Origin: Azoarcus taiwanensis | Lineage (GTDB): Bacteria; Pseudomonadota; Gammaproteobacteria; Burkholderiales; Rhodocyclaceae | Direction of reading: 5' to 3' | Assembly: GCF_012910885.1 (NCBI RefSeq) | Contig: NZ_WTVM01000014.1 | Span: 1-46,154 of the forward strand | Length of the DNA stretch: 46,154 bases | Shown here: positions 17,401 through 25,983 of the stretch, piece after piece | How positions within the stretch are numbered: position 1 is the first letter of the stretch | Layout of the letters: each line of letters opens with the position of its first letter | The notes under the pieces: generated by a model | Seen by the model: the letters and a program-made list of their open reading frames with translations, nothing else | What the model was told of the DNA's origin: nothing | The model's database searches: none | Position numbers and translations under genes: made by a program

Positions 17401-17863
17401 GATCACCAACTACGACAAGCAGGAACTCATCGTTCCCAACAAGGAATTCATCACCGGGCGGTTGATCAACTGGACCTTGAGCGACAAGCTCAACCGCATC
17501 CTGATACCGGTGGGCCTCGCCTACGGGGAGGACGCCGACAAGGCGCTCAACTTGATGCGCGAGGCCGCGGTGGAAATCCCCGAAGTGCTGGACGATCCGG
17601 CACCCGCGGTGAGTTTCGAATCTTTCGGCGATGATGCGCTGATGCTCTATCTGCGCGCTTACCTGGCCAACATGGACAATCGGCTGGCCACCATCACCGC
17701 ACTGCACCGAGGCATCTACAACAAGTTCAACGCGGCAGGGTTGTCGATTGCGTTCCTGCAACGCGACGTACACCTGGATCTCAAGCACCCGCTGGACATC
17801 CGTCTGCGGCGTGCCGGCCCGCGTGATACTGAGCGCGAGGCGTCGACGGGCGATTCAGCCTGA
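14432..17863 (+). CDS. MscK/MscM-like large mechanosensitive channel
   Basis: A 1143-residue protein with the layout of E. coli MscK/KefA and YjeP. It has a signal peptide (1-23), a long periplasmic alpha-helical coiled-coil domain (about 35-470), several membrane segments (about 500-880), and a C-terminal MscS domain. The pore helix is ALGVGLGFGLQEIVANF (about 940-957), followed by FERPIRVGDVV and the cytoplasmic vestibule. It opens under membrane tension to release solutes during hypo-osmotic shock. A charged loop near residues 765-800 (RRDQLRAQRAESGSDDKSGE) lies between membrane segments. It is transcribed alone; its stop is eight bases from the stop of the convergent gene. Confidence 0.92.
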   Translation: MIKKALSALVLLLLVGLGTLTWAELVPSAASEAVPTLDQLEARKRMVEDASDLSEDQRRRLLEIYDQTLGYHQQLRQTNAEAEALKNLLYAAADRIVSLREQAQQPPSALVLEPEAESSLEVLETFISAREEWLAVARDSLRSAERELARLIGGSAALGERIASRTTAIDQIQRELAALPADSTDLAHRARVDNLRVRKAFNQAALALRQHELANLGELTALNQAIRDSSNRTIAGLQAELEQLRERGQQVREAIAREAVEQADRLRDDAARLPPEVLALADQNRELRAEQANLVAQEQSVAAALQRARQERDEYRADFERIRNRVEVVGRSEAIAKVLHARRAALPSLQTYRSERMTLESAIRAAIERQLNVDDLLMAAPILRIRFHDVLSGAADTADVETSEQLRSETDRLLDAYAESLNELQQGYARHLNSLTNLDVAVRERFDVAQQYVEYIEEQLLWMPNTNLAALVAVDYPDWTRWALDPGTWVPIAGGWLDFTARHWMSILLVLILLHALRRFNRSARRRLEYIDQALNRVKTDSSRRTLEAVFLAALRVLPGPLALFLVGKAMQGFVDPLAVAIGDGLVNASLLLGYLLFVVQLIRPNGIGARHLRWSPRACAALERPLRGFTTFFTSAVFVITLLGASEAPAAAQAVGSIVFASVMGAIFIMVRKLFGEQGAMRACIREDFAGTWAHQLHFLWYPLALATPLALGLASLGGYYYTAMHFTGRILMTVSFIFVVFVVTGVILRWLYVTERRLRYEDAIRRRDQLRAQRAESGSDDKSGEDAGDVIVVETPEVNYESLSEQSRRLVHTGFLFAVLFGTWGIWANLIPALGFLEATNLPFETTRLVDGVSTVMPITLADLVIGLFIVIVTFLAAKNLPGILELSLLQRLPLDPGARYAITALSQYLIAGIGLIIAVQTIGFQWSGLQWLIAALGVGLGFGLQEIVANFVSGIILLFERPIRVGDVVTIDGTTGVVTRIQIRATTITNYDKQELIVPNKEFITGRLINWTLSDKLNRILIPVGLAYGEDADKALNLMREAAVEIPEVLDDPAPAVSFESFGDDALMLYLRAYLANMDNRLATITALHRGIYNKFNAAGLSIAFLQRDVHLDLKHPLDIRLRRAGPRDTEREASTGDSA

Positions 17864-17871
17864 CGCCCGCT

Positions 17872-18291
17872 TCAGCTCAGCCGTGAAAAACCCAGATAGC
17901 GGGACTGGAAACGGGTCTTGCCAGCGGCGAGGAAGGCATCGAAATCCCAGTCTTCGGGAAGCAGCAGCGACGTATGCTCGGGTTTGATCACGTACGTGTC
18001 GGCAGAGACGGTCGAGCCGTCGGCAAGCGTGACCTCCACGGTTTCGCGGCGGTATTGCTCGCCTTCGAAAGCGTCCAGCCGCTCGAGCGCCGCCGGGTCG
18101 ACGCTGCGGTAGAGCACGCCCTGCACCTGGGCGCCCGGGCAAGCCTGCATGCCCGGGTAATCTTCGTCCCGCACCGCATGACGCGAGAAGCCGGCGAGCG
18201 AGGCCGGCTCACCACTGACACTGCGGCCGCAGACTGCCGACATGATGTCGACGCACATCAGCGTGCCGTAGGTAAAGCAATGGGTGGTCAC
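17872..18291 (-). CDS. gamma-glutamylcyclotransferase (AIG2-like) family protein
   Basis: A 139-residue protein of the AIG2/GGCT-like fold. The substrate loop FTYGTLM is at residues 6-12 and the expected catalytic Glu is in DAFEGEQYRRE. Such enzymes cleave gamma-glutamyl amines or gamma-glutamyl amino acids to 5-oxoproline; the exact substrate is unknown. The true start is a GTG at 18291, giving VTTHCFTYG, with GAGGCG nine bases upstream. It lies 13 bases after the aldolase stop and is probably in the same transcript. Confidence 0.82.
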   Translation of the reverse strand: MTTHCFTYGTLMCVDIMSAVCGRSVSGEPASLAGFSRHAVRDEDYPGMQACPGAQVQGVLYRSVDPAALERLDAFEGEQYRRETVEVTLADGSTVSADTYVIKPEHTSLLLPEDWDFDAFLAAGKTRFQSRYLGFSRLS

Positions 18292-18304
18292 CTTCGCAGG
18301 CGCC

Positions 18305-19369
18305 TCAGCGAACGACCTGGGTGAGTTCGCCTGCCTTGTAGCGGGCAGCGAACTGCTCGAGCGAGACCGGTTTGATGCGGCTCGCCTGACCGGCGCAGCC
18401 GAAGGCCTCGAAGCGTGCCTTGCACACTGCCTTGGCGGCTTCACGGGCCGGCTTGTTGAACTCGCGCGGGTCGAACTTGGACGGATTCTCGAACAGGAAC
18501 TTGCGCACCGCGCCCGTCATTGCCAGGCGGATGTCGGTGTCGATGTTGATCTTGCGTACGCCGTGCTTGATCGCGGTCTGGATTTCCTCGACCGGTACGC
18601 CGTAGGTCTCCTTCATGTCGCCGCCGTATTGGCGGATGATCTCGAGGAGCTCCTGTGGCACCGAGCTTGAGCCGTGCATCACCAGGTGGGTGTTCGGGAT
18701 GCGGGCGTGGATGGCCTTGACGCGCTCCATCGAGAGGATGTCGCCGGTCGGCTTGCGGGTGAACTTGTAGGCGCCGTGGCTGGTGCCGATGGCGATCGCG
18801 AGCGCGTCGCAGTCGGTCTGGCGTACGAAGTCGGCTGCCTCGTCGGGATCGGTCAGCAGCATCGAGTGGTCCAGCGTACCTTCGGCACCGATGCCGTCCT
18901 CTTCGCCGGCCTGACCGGTTTCGAGCGAACCGAGGCAGCCGAGTTCGGCCTCGACGGTGACTCCGATGGCGTGGGAGAACTTGACCACCTCGCGGGTCAC
19001 CGCGACGTTGTATTCGTAGTCCGACGGGGTCTTGCCGTCTTCGCGCAGCGAGCCGTCCATCATCACGCTGGAGAAGCCCGAGCGGATCGCGGCCATGCAC
19101 ACCGCCGGTGACTGGCCGTGGTCCTGGTGCATGACGACCGGAATCTGCGGATAGGCCTCGATGGCAGCGTCGATGAGGTGGCGCAGAAACGCCTCGCCGG
19201 CATATTTGCGGGCGCCGGCCGAGGCCTGCATGATCACCGGGCTGTCGGCTTCCGCGGCGGCTTCCATGATGGCTTGTACCTGCTCAAGGTTGTTCACGTT
19301 GAACGCGGGCAGGCCATAGGTGTTCTCGGCGGCGTGGTCGAGCAACTGGCGCATGGCGACTAGGGGCAT
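18305..19369 (-). CDS. fba: class II fructose-bisphosphate aldolase (Calvin-cycle subtype)
   Basis: A 354-residue zinc-dependent aldolase that joins or splits fructose 1,6-bisphosphate. It has the zinc ligand motif [36 protein letters not shown], the phosphate-binding HGSSSVP and [10 protein letters not shown]. The sequence [19 protein letters not shown] and length fit the CbbA-like Calvin-cycle subtype of class II aldolases, which can also make sedoheptulose 1,7-bisphosphate. The start has GGAGAG upstream. It lies 99 bases downstream of pyk on the same strand. Confidence 0.94.
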   Translation of the reverse strand: MPLVAMRQLLDHAAENTYGLPAFNVNNLEQVQAIMEAAAEADSPVIMQASAGARKYAGEAFLRHLIDAAIEAYPQIPVVMHQDHGQSPAVCMAAIRSGFSSVMMDGSLREDGKTPSDYEYNVAVTREVVKFSHAIGVTVEAELGCLGSLETGQAGEEDGIGAEGTLDHSMLLTDPDEAADFVRQTDCDALAIAIGTSHGAYKFTRKPTGDILSMERVKAIHARIPNTHLVMHGSSSVPQELLEIIRQYGGDMKETYGVPVEEIQTAIKHGVRKINIDTDIRLAMTGAVRKFLFENPSKFDPREFNKPAREAAKAVCKARFEAFGCAGQASRIKPVSLEQFAARYKAGELTQVVR

Positions 19370-19388
19370 GGTAGATCTCTCCGTGGAT

Positions 19389-19408
19389 GCCGTGCCTTGA
19401 CGCACGGC
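19389..19408. repeat. small hairpin between pyk and fba
   Basis: Perfect 7-base arms GCCGTGC and GCACGGC around a 6-base loop, located in the pyk-fba spacer about 20 bases upstream of the fba start. No T-run follows on the minus strand, so it looks more like a leader structure or operator than a terminator. Confidence 0.35.
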
Positions 19409-19468
19409 GTTGTTCTCAGGCCGGATTTTACCGCCCCGGGGTTACGATGTCAGATCCGGCGTGAGGAT

Positions 19469-20923
19469 TCAGATCGGATTGGCGACATGGACCGGTGGCG
19501 GGTGTTCGCCGATTTTGACGATCTTCAGGGTGTTGGTGCCGCCTTTCGAGCCGATCGGTTCGCCCACGGTGAACACGACCAGGTCGCCGCGCTCGACGAC
19601 GCCCTGGTCGAGCAGTAATTGCTCCGCTTCCCACAACAGCAGGTCCCGGTCCTGGTGAGTCTGAGACATCAACAGCGGGTAGACCTCGCGGAACAGCGTC
19701 ATCTGATTGCGGGCGGTTTGCTCCGGCGTCAGTGCGTAGATTGGCAGACCGCCGTTGACGCGGCTCATCCACAGCGCGGTCGAGCCGGTTTGGGTCAAGG
19801 CCGCGATCGCCTTGACCTTGAGGTGATAGGCGGTCCAGATCGCGGCCATCGCGATGGACTGGTCGATCTGGGTGAACACCCGGTTGAGGAAATCCCGGTC
19901 GAGCGTGACTTCGGCGGATTTTTCGGCTTCGAGGCACACCCGGCTCATCGCTTCGACGACTTCGACCGGAAAGCTGCCGGAGGCGGTCTCGGCGGACAGC
20001 ATGACCGCGTCGGTACCATCGAGCACTGCGTTGGCCACATCCGACACTTCGGCGCGTGTCGGTACCGGGCTGGTAATCATCGACTCCATCATCTGGGTTG
20101 CGGTAATGGTCAGCTTGTTGCGCTCTCGCGCCGCTCGTAGCATACGCTTCTGCAAGGCCGGGACCGCCGCGTCGCCGACCTCGACGGCGAGATCACCGCG
20201 CGCGACCATGATGCCGTCGGAGGCATCCAGAATCTCTTCGAGATTCGCCACAGCCTCGGTGCGCTCTATCTTGGCGATGAGGAGCGCCTTGCCGCCCGCG
20301 GCCCGCATGAGTTGCCGGGCCATATACATGTCGGCCGCGCTCTTCGGGAAGGAGACCGCGAGAAAGTCGGCGCCGAGCTGGGCTGCGGTGCGGATATCCT
20401 CCATGTCCTTGGCGGTCAGTGCCGGTGCGGACAGGCCGCCGCCCTGACGGTTGATGCCCTTGTTGTTCGACAGTTCTCCGCCGACCCTCACGCGAGTGTG
20501 AATCTCGTTGCCGCGAACCTGCTCGACATCGAGTTTGATCCGGCCATCGTCCAGAAGCAGCACGTCACCGGGTTTCACGTCGCGCGGCAGATCCTTGTAG
20601 TCGAGGCCGGCGCGGCCACTGTCGCCCATCTCGCAGTTCGAGTCGAGTATGAAAGGCGTGTTCGGCGCGAGCGTCACCTTGCCGTCGCGGAAGCGCCCGA
20701 CGCGTATCTTGGGGCCCTGCAGGTCCGCGAGAATCCCGACGGGTCGCCGGGTGCGCATTGCGACCTCGCGTATCGCCTCGGCGCGGGCGACGTGGTCCTC
20801 AGCCTTGCCGTGCGAAAAGTTCATGCGAACGACATCGACGCCGGCGTTCACCATGCGTTCCAGAACGAGCGGGTCGGTCGAGGCGGGACCGAGCGTGGCG
20901 ACAATCTTGGTGTGGCGAGGCAT
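19469..20923 (-). CDS. pyk: pyruvate kinase
   Basis: A 484-residue glycolytic enzyme making ATP and pyruvate from phosphoenolpyruvate. It starts MPRHTKIVATLGPAS and has the active-site signature AKIERTEAVANLEEIL followed by DGIMVARGDLAVEVG, and TATQMMESMI. Domain order A-B-A-C is complete, with a C-terminal domain ending near VFTVGEPIGSKGGTNTLK. It sits between pgk and fba in the carbon block but is separated from pgk by an oppositely oriented small gene, so it has its own promoter in the spacer upstream of 20923. Confidence 0.96.
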   Translation of the reverse strand: MPRHTKIVATLGPASTDPLVLERMVNAGVDVVRMNFSHGKAEDHVARAEAIREVAMRTRRPVGILADLQGPKIRVGRFRDGKVTLAPNTPFILDSNCEMGDSGRAGLDYKDLPRDVKPGDVLLLDDGRIKLDVEQVRGNEIHTRVRVGGELSNNKGINRQGGGLSAPALTAKDMEDIRTAAQLGADFLAVSFPKSAADMYMARQLMRAAGGKALLIAKIERTEAVANLEEILDASDGIMVARGDLAVEVGDAAVPALQKRMLRAARERNKLTITATQMMESMITSPVPTRAEVSDVANAVLDGTDAVMLSAETASGSFPVEVVEAMSRVCLEAEKSAEVTLDRDFLNRVFTQIDQSIAMAAIWTAYHLKVKAIAALTQTGSTALWMSRVNGGLPIYALTPEQTARNQMTLFREVYPLLMSQTHQDRDLLLWEAEQLLLDQGVVERGDLVVFTVGEPIGSKGGTNTLKIVKIGEHPPPVHVANPI

Positions 20924-21012
20924 GTGGGCTTCCGTTTGGTTTGGCGTGGATCGGGCGGCAGACTGGATTATCGTCGCCTATTATGAAATTTAGGGACTGC
21001 CTGGGGAAGAGC

Positions 21013-21396
21013 ATGAACTGGAGCATCGCGCTGATCGTACTGGCCGCCGGGCTCTTCGCCTGGTTTGCGCTGACTGCCTTGAACTCGCGTGTGCGTGAGC
21101 GGCGCATCAGTCCAGCGAAACGGACGTTTTCGCCGTTTCACGCGGTCGCGATCAGGCCGCGAGGCGTCGGGTGCGAGATGGCGAAAGCACTCAGCGGACG
21201 TCGCTTTCTTGCTGACGAGGCACCTCGTTTGCCGCTCGACCATTGCGACCGTGAGGATTGTCGCTGCATGTACGTGCATTTCGATGATCGGCGGCGGGGC
21301 GAAAGACGGATCTGGGCGACAGTGGCGCCAGACGGCGGCGACCGCCGCGACCGGGGGCCGGGGCGGCGTGTCGCGGATCGGTTCGGATTCGGCTGA
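21013..21396 (+). CDS. small single-span membrane protein with Cys/Arg-rich tail, unknown
   Basis: A 127-residue protein I do not recognise by name. Residues about 2-21 form one membrane span (IALIVLAAGLFAWFALTAL). The soluble part includes FHAVAIRPRGVGCEMAKAL, then a Cys cluster CDREDCRCMYVHFDDRR (three Cys in seven residues) and an Arg/Asp-rich end. The Cys-x4-Cys-x-Cys-x-Tyr-x-His pattern could bind a metal. The start at MNWSIAL has GGGGAAGAG just upstream; an ATG ten codons earlier is possible. It lies alone on the plus strand between pyk and pgk. The order and frame look coding (hydrophobic span and conserved-looking motif), but the function is unknown. Confidence 0.65.
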   Translation: MNWSIALIVLAAGLFAWFALTALNSRVRERRISPAKRTFSPFHAVAIRPRGVGCEMAKALSGRRFLADEAPRLPLDHCDREDCRCMYVHFDDRRRGERRIWATVAPDGGDRRDRGPGRRVADRFGFG

Positions 21397-21427
21397 AGCG
21401 GCGCGATCCGAGCCGACCGGGTAGCGC

Positions 21428-22612
21428 TCAATCAGCGAAGCGGGCCTCGAGTGCCGCGATCGCGGGTAGTGTCTTGCCTTCGAGGAATTCGAGGAAGGCG
21501 CCGCCGCCAGTCGAAATGTAGCCAACATCCTGCGCAATGTGAAATTTGGCGATCGCGGCCAGCGTGTCGCCACCACCGGCAATCGTAAAGGCCTCCGAGT
21601 GGGCGATTGCCGAGGCCATCATCTTGGTGCCGCCGGCAAACTGGTCGTGCTCGAACACGCCCACAGGCCCATTCCAGACGATGGTGCCCGCGTGGGCGAT
21701 GATGTCCGCGAGCCGGGCCGAGGTTTTCGGGCCGACGTCGAGGATGCGGTCGTGAGGGCCGACTTCGTCGACCGGAATGCGGTTGGCGCGTGCCAGGGCC
21801 GAGACTTCGTCGGCAACCACGACATCCACGGGCAGCGGCACTTCGGCGCCGCGCTCTTTCATCATGTCCATGATGGCCTGGGCTTCCTTGACCAGCTCGG
21901 GTTCGGCGAGCGATTCGCCGATGCGCTTGCCGGAGGCGAGCAGGAAGGTGTTGGCGATGCCGCCTCCGACGATAAGCTGGTCGACCTTCTCGGCCAGGGT
22001 CTTGAGAATGGTCAGCTTGGTCGACACCTTGGCGCCGCCGACGATGGCGACCAGCGGGCGTGCGGGGTTCTCGGTTGCACGCGACAAGGCGTCGATTTCG
22101 GCGCCCATCAGCATGCCGGCACAGGCGACCGGCGCGAAGCGGGCCATGCCATGGGTCGTGGCCTCGGCGCGGTGGGCGGTGCCGAAGGCGTCATTGACGT
22201 AGATGTCGCACAGCGCAGCCATCTTGCGGGCGAGTTCCTCGTTGTCCTTCTTCTCGCCCTTGTTGCAGCGGCAGTTCTCCAGCAGCACGACCTGGCCCGG
22301 TTGTACCTCGAAGCCGCCATCGACCCAGTCGGTGACCAGCTTGACCGGCTTGCCCAGCAGCTGCCCGAGGCGAACCGCCACCGGCATCAGTGTGTCTTCG
22401 GCGCGAACCTCGCCCTCGGTCGGCCGGCCGAGGTGGGAGGTGACCATGACCGCTGCACTATTCTGCAGGCAGTATTCGATGGAAGGGATGGAGGCGCGGA
22501 TGCGGGTATCTTCGACGATATTGCCGGCTTCGTCCTGCGGCACGTTGAGATCGGCACGGATGAAGACCTTCTTGCCGCGTACATCGAGTTCGCTGAGTTT
22601 CTTGACTTGCAT
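21428..22612 (-). CDS. pgk: phosphoglycerate kinase
   Basis: A 394-residue enzyme interconverting 1,3-bisphosphoglycerate and 3-phosphoglycerate with ATP. It has the N-terminal signature [15 protein letters not shown], substrate residues in [22 protein letters not shown], and the C-terminal nucleotide region [10 protein letters not shown] and [15 protein letters not shown]. Start [10 protein letters not shown] is the usual one. It follows gap by 59 bases that include a terminator hairpin, so it may be partly uncoupled from gap. Confidence 0.97.
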   Translation of the reverse strand: MQVKKLSELDVRGKKVFIRADLNVPQDEAGNIVEDTRIRASIPSIEYCLQNSAAVMVTSHLGRPTEGEVRAEDTLMPVAVRLGQLLGKPVKLVTDWVDGGFEVQPGQVVLLENCRCNKGEKKDNEELARKMAALCDIYVNDAFGTAHRAEATTHGMARFAPVACAGMLMGAEIDALSRATENPARPLVAIVGGAKVSTKLTILKTLAEKVDQLIVGGGIANTFLLASGKRIGESLAEPELVKEAQAIMDMMKERGAEVPLPVDVVVADEVSALARANRIPVDEVGPHDRILDVGPKTSARLADIIAHAGTIVWNGPVGVFEHDQFAGGTKMMASAIAHSEAFTIAGGGDTLAAIAKFHIAQDVGYISTGGGAFLEFLEGKTLPAIAALEARFAD

Positions 22613-22626
22613 GTTGGTTCCGGATG

Positions 22627-22652
22627 AAAAAATGCCCTGCTGTGCAGGGCAT
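22627..22652 (-). terminator. Rho-independent terminator between gap and pgk
   Basis: On the minus strand the hairpin ATGCCCTGC-ACA-GCAGGGCAT is followed directly by six or more T residues, a textbook intrinsic terminator. It stands after the gap stop and before the pgk start, so transcripts from upstream may end or be attenuated here. Confidence 0.85.
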
Positions 22653-22671
22653 AGTCGTCAGAGGGCGAGAG

Positions 22672-23688
22672 TCACTTGGCCTCGGCCAGCACGCGCGCGG
22701 CGTCCAGCATCCGGCAGGAATAGCCCCACTCGTTGTCGTACCAGGCCAGCACTTTCACCAGATTGCCGTCGATGACGCGGGTCTGAGTTGCATCGAATAC
22801 TGACGAGTGGCTGTCGTGGTTGAAATCGCTGGACACCAGCGGATCCTCGTTGACCGCGAGCACGCCTTTGAGTGCGCCGGCGGCGGCTTCCTTCATCAGC
22901 GCGTTGATCTCGTCCTTGCTGGTTTCGCGGCGGGCCGTGAAGGTGAGGTCGACCAGCGACACGTTCATCGTCGGCACGCGCAGCGCAAAGCCGTCCACCT
23001 TGCCCTTGAGCGAAGGCAGCACCAGACCGACCGCCTTGGCCGCACCGGTCTTGGTCGGGATGATGTTCTGCGCGCCGGCACGCGCACGGCGCAAGTCCTT
23101 GTGACGCACGTCCACCAGCACCTGGTCGTTGGTGTAGGCATGGATCGTGGTCATCAGGCCCTGTTCGATGCCGATCGCGTCTTCCAGCACCTTGGCGACC
23201 GGTGCGAGGCAGTTGGTGGTGCACGAGGCGTTGGAGACGACGGTCATGTCGCCGGTCAGGATCTCGTGGTTCACGCCATAGACGATGGTCGCGTCGACAT
23301 CGTCGCCGCCCGGTGCCGAGATCAGGATCTTCTTCGCGCCCTGGTCGAGGTGGACCTGGGCCTTGGCTTTGCTGGTGAAGGCGCCGGTACACTCGAGCAG
23401 CACATCCACGCCCAAGTCGCCCCAGTTGATGTCGAGCGGGTTCTTGGTCGAGAAGAACGGGATGCGGTCACCGTCGATGATGATCGCGTTGTCGCCCTCG
23501 GTTTCCACCGAAAAGCCGAAACGTCCGTGGGTGGTGTCGTACTTGGTGAGGTGGGCGTTGGTGGCGATGTCGCCGGAGGCGTTGATGGCGACTACTTGGA
23601 ACTGGTCACGCAGGCCGAGTTCGTAGATCGCACGCAAGGTGCAGCGGCCGATGCGGCCGTATCCGTTGATCGCGACTTTGATTGCCAT
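22672..23688 (-). CDS. gap: type I glyceraldehyde-3-phosphate dehydrogenase
   Basis: A 338-residue enzyme with Rossmann start [13 protein letters not shown], catalytic Cys in [11 protein letters not shown] and GGVDDYN-type end. At the coenzyme site the Asp that usually follows Asn in NAD-specific forms is replaced by Ala (INASGD, Ala37), and the Leu-Pro pair that favours NAD is replaced ([10 protein letters not shown], around residue 193). Both changes favour acceptance of NADPH, as in Calvin-cycle GAPDH, though only assays can settle it. It lies 52 bases after tkt and before pgk. Confidence 0.95.
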   Translation of the reverse strand: MAIKVAINGYGRIGRCTLRAIYELGLRDQFQVVAINASGDIATNAHLTKYDTTHGRFGFSVETEGDNAIIIDGDRIPFFSTKNPLDINWGDLGVDVLLECTGAFTSKAKAQVHLDQGAKKILISAPGGDDVDATIVYGVNHEILTGDMTVVSNASCTTNCLAPVAKVLEDAIGIEQGLMTTIHAYTNDQVLVDVRHKDLRRARAGAQNIIPTKTGAAKAVGLVLPSLKGKVDGFALRVPTMNVSLVDLTFTARRETSKDEINALMKEAAAGALKGVLAVNEDPLVSSDFNHDSHSSVFDATQTRVIDGNLVKVLAWYDNEWGYSCRMLDAARVLAEAK

Positions 23689-23740
23689 GCTTTGATCTCC
23701 AGGGAATGAATTCGATACCAGAAAAGCTTTTGGGGCGGAC

Positions 23741-25759
23741 TCAGCCGAGCACTCGCTCGACCTCGGCCGCCACCGCGTCCGCGGTGATGCCGAAGGTCAC
23801 GAATAGCTCGCCGGCCGGCGCGGATTCACCGAAGCGGTCGAGACCGATCACGCCGCCCTCCAGGCCGACGTACTTGTACCAGCCGGTGGTCGAGCCGGCC
23901 TCGACCGCGACGCGCGGCAGGCCCTTCGGCAACACGGTGTCGCGCCACTCGGCATCCTGCCGCTCGAAAAGCTCGCAGCACGGCATCGACACCACGCGAA
24001 CCGGGACACCCTTGGCAGCCAGTGTTTTCTGTGCCTCGATCGCGAGGGTGACCTCCGAGCCGGTGGCGATGATGACCGCTTGCGGTGCGCCGTTGCCGGC
24101 TTCGGACAGGATGTAGCCGCCGCTGCGAATGGCCGCCACCTGCGCGCTGTCGCGCGACTGGAAGGGGAGGTTCTGGCGTGACAGCAACAGGGCCGACGGA
24201 CCGTCGGCGCGCTCGATGGCGCAGGCCCAGGCGACCGCGGTTTCGGTGGTGTCGCAGGGGCGCCATACGTCCAGGCGCGGGATCAGGCGAAGCGAGGCGG
24301 CCTGTTCAACCGGCTGATGGGTCGGTCCGTCTTCGCCGAGGCCGATCGAGTCATGGGTGAACACGAAGATCTGGCGCTGCTTCATCAGCGCGGCCATGCG
24401 GATCGCGTTGCGCGCGTAGTCGCTGAAGATCAGGAAGGTCGCGGTGTAGGGGATCAGCCCGCCATGCAGCGCGATGCCGTTGGCGATGGCGACCATGCCG
24501 AACTCGCGAACGCCATAATAGAGATAATTGCCGCCGGCCTCGCGACTGACGCCCTTCGAGCCGGACCACAGGGTGAGGTTGGAGCCGGCCAGATCGGCCG
24601 AGCCGCCGATGAGCTCCGGCAGTGCCGGCGCGAAGGCCTCGATGCTGTTCTGGCTCGCCTTACGAGTGGCGATGGTTTCAGCCTTGGCGGTGACGGAGGC
24701 GATGACGTTCTCGACGTGATCCACCCAGCCTCCAGGCAGCGTGCCGGCCATGCGGCGACGGAATTCGGCGGCGAGTTCCGGGTGTGCGGCAGCGTAGGCG
24801 TCGAAGCGCTGCTGCCATTCCCGTTGAGCGGCCGTTCCGGCCTCGCGGCGGTTCCACACGCTGCGCACGTCTTCGGGGATCTCGAACGGGGCATGCGGCC
24901 AGCCGATGAACTCGCGCGCGGCGGCAATCTCGGCGTCACCCAGCGGGGCGCCATGCACGTCGTGCGTGTCCTGCTTGTTCGGTGCGCCGGCGCCGATGAT
25001 GGTCTTGCAGCAGATCAGCGTTGGTTGCTCGGTGTTGGCGATTGCCTCGCGGATCGCGGCATCGATTGCTTCCGCATCGTGACCCTGCACGTCGGGGATC
25101 ACCTGCCAGCCATAGGCTTCGAAACGTTTGGGCGTATCGTCGCTGAACCAGCCGTCAACATGGCCGTCGATGGAGATGTTGTTGTCGTCGTAGAACGCGA
25201 TCAGTTTGCCGAGTCCGAGGGTGCCAGCGAGCGAACAGGCTTCGTGCGAGATGCCTTCCATGAGGCATCCGTCGCCAAGGAAAACCCAGGTGCGGTGATC
25301 GACGATTTCGTGTCCTGGACGGTTGAAGGTGTCCGCGAGCACCTTCTCGGCGATGGCCATGCCGACTGCGTTGGTCACGCCCTGGCCGAGCGGGCCGGTG
25401 GTGGTCTCGATGCCGGGCGTGTAGCCGTATTCGGGGTGCCCCGGTGTCTTGCTGTGCAATTGGCGGAAATTCTTGATGTCGTCGATCGACACCTCATAGC
25501 CGGTGAGGTGCAGCAAGGCATAGAGCAGCATCGAGCCGTGTCCGTTGGACATCACGAAGCGGTCGCGGTCGGCCCATTTCGGATCGGCCGGATTGTGCTT
25601 GAGGTAGCGACGCCACAAAACCTCGGCGATCTCGGCCATGCCCATCGGTGCGCCGGGGTGGCCGGACTTGGCCTTTTGCACGGCATCCATGGCCAACGCG
25701 CGAATCGCGCCGGTAAGAGGATTGAATGCGGGCGGGGTAATGCTGCGGGCGTTCGGCAT
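23741..25759 (-). CDS. tkt: transketolase
   Basis: A 672-residue thiamine diphosphate enzyme of the pentose phosphate and Calvin cycles that transfers two-carbon units. It has [12 protein letters not shown] near the N-terminus, [14 protein letters not shown], the ThDP/Mg motif [13 protein letters not shown]...DDNN, and in the pyrimidine domain [16 protein letters not shown]. Length matches bacterial Tkt of about 663. The start was set at [10 protein letters not shown]; an in-frame ATG 11 codons earlier remains possible. It is 224 bases downstream of prk, the gap holding an inverted repeat. Confidence 0.96.
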   Translation of the reverse strand: MPNARSITPPAFNPLTGAIRALAMDAVQKAKSGHPGAPMGMAEIAEVLWRRYLKHNPADPKWADRDRFVMSNGHGSMLLYALLHLTGYEVSIDDIKNFRQLHSKTPGHPEYGYTPGIETTTGPLGQGVTNAVGMAIAEKVLADTFNRPGHEIVDHRTWVFLGDGCLMEGISHEACSLAGTLGLGKLIAFYDDNNISIDGHVDGWFSDDTPKRFEAYGWQVIPDVQGHDAEAIDAAIREAIANTEQPTLICCKTIIGAGAPNKQDTHDVHGAPLGDAEIAAAREFIGWPHAPFEIPEDVRSVWNRREAGTAAQREWQQRFDAYAAAHPELAAEFRRRMAGTLPGGWVDHVENVIASVTAKAETIATRKASQNSIEAFAPALPELIGGSADLAGSNLTLWSGSKGVSREAGGNYLYYGVREFGMVAIANGIALHGGLIPYTATFLIFSDYARNAIRMAALMKQRQIFVFTHDSIGLGEDGPTHQPVEQAASLRLIPRLDVWRPCDTTETAVAWACAIERADGPSALLLSRQNLPFQSRDSAQVAAIRSGGYILSEAGNGAPQAVIIATGSEVTLAIEAQKTLAAKGVPVRVVSMPCCELFERQDAEWRDTVLPKGLPRVAVEAGSTTGWYKYVGLEGGVIGLDRFGESAPAGELFVTFGITADAVAAEVERVLG

Positions 25760-25875
25760 GGTAGGCGGGTGCGGGCGTGTAAAACGCAGCATTATCGCCG
25801 AAACAGGCAGTTCCGGGTAGCTTCACAGGCAGTGTTGCTACGTTGCCCGTGCAAAGCCCGGCCATGATCCCGGGG

Positions 25876-25964
25876 GCGGGGATGGACCAGCCCCCTCCGC
25901 TCCAGCTGCCACTCGCGCTGCCGCTGTAAGGCTCTCTTCGCTGCGTGGGCTGGCCCATCCCCGC
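25876..25964. repeat. long inverted repeat in prk-tkt spacer
   Basis: Arms GCGGGGATGGACCAGCCC (25876-25893) and GGGCTGGCCCATCCCCGC (25947-25964) match at 17 of 18 bases and are 53 bases apart. The intervening sequence has several CAGCTG/CGCTG short repeats. It could be a REP/MITE-like dispersed repeat or a strong mRNA structure after prk. Only one copy is in the window. Confidence 0.6.
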
Positions 25965-25983
25965 TTCAAGCTGGATGAGCACG

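Noticed and set aside
19420-19460. GCCGGAT...ATCCGGC inverted repeat after pyk as terminator
   Set aside because: Seven-base arms are 27 bases apart without a T-run; too weak to call.
21539-22627. 362-codon plus-strand frame opposite pgk
   Set aside because: Antisense to a complete phosphoglycerate kinase; its start region and composition (His/Gly/Asp-rich) look like a codon-mirror.
24317-25867. Long plus-strand open frame (516 codons) inside tkt
   Set aside because: It is antisense to transketolase, which is fully supported by motifs. Such long mirror frames are expected in GC-rich DNA and the product has no recognisable domain.
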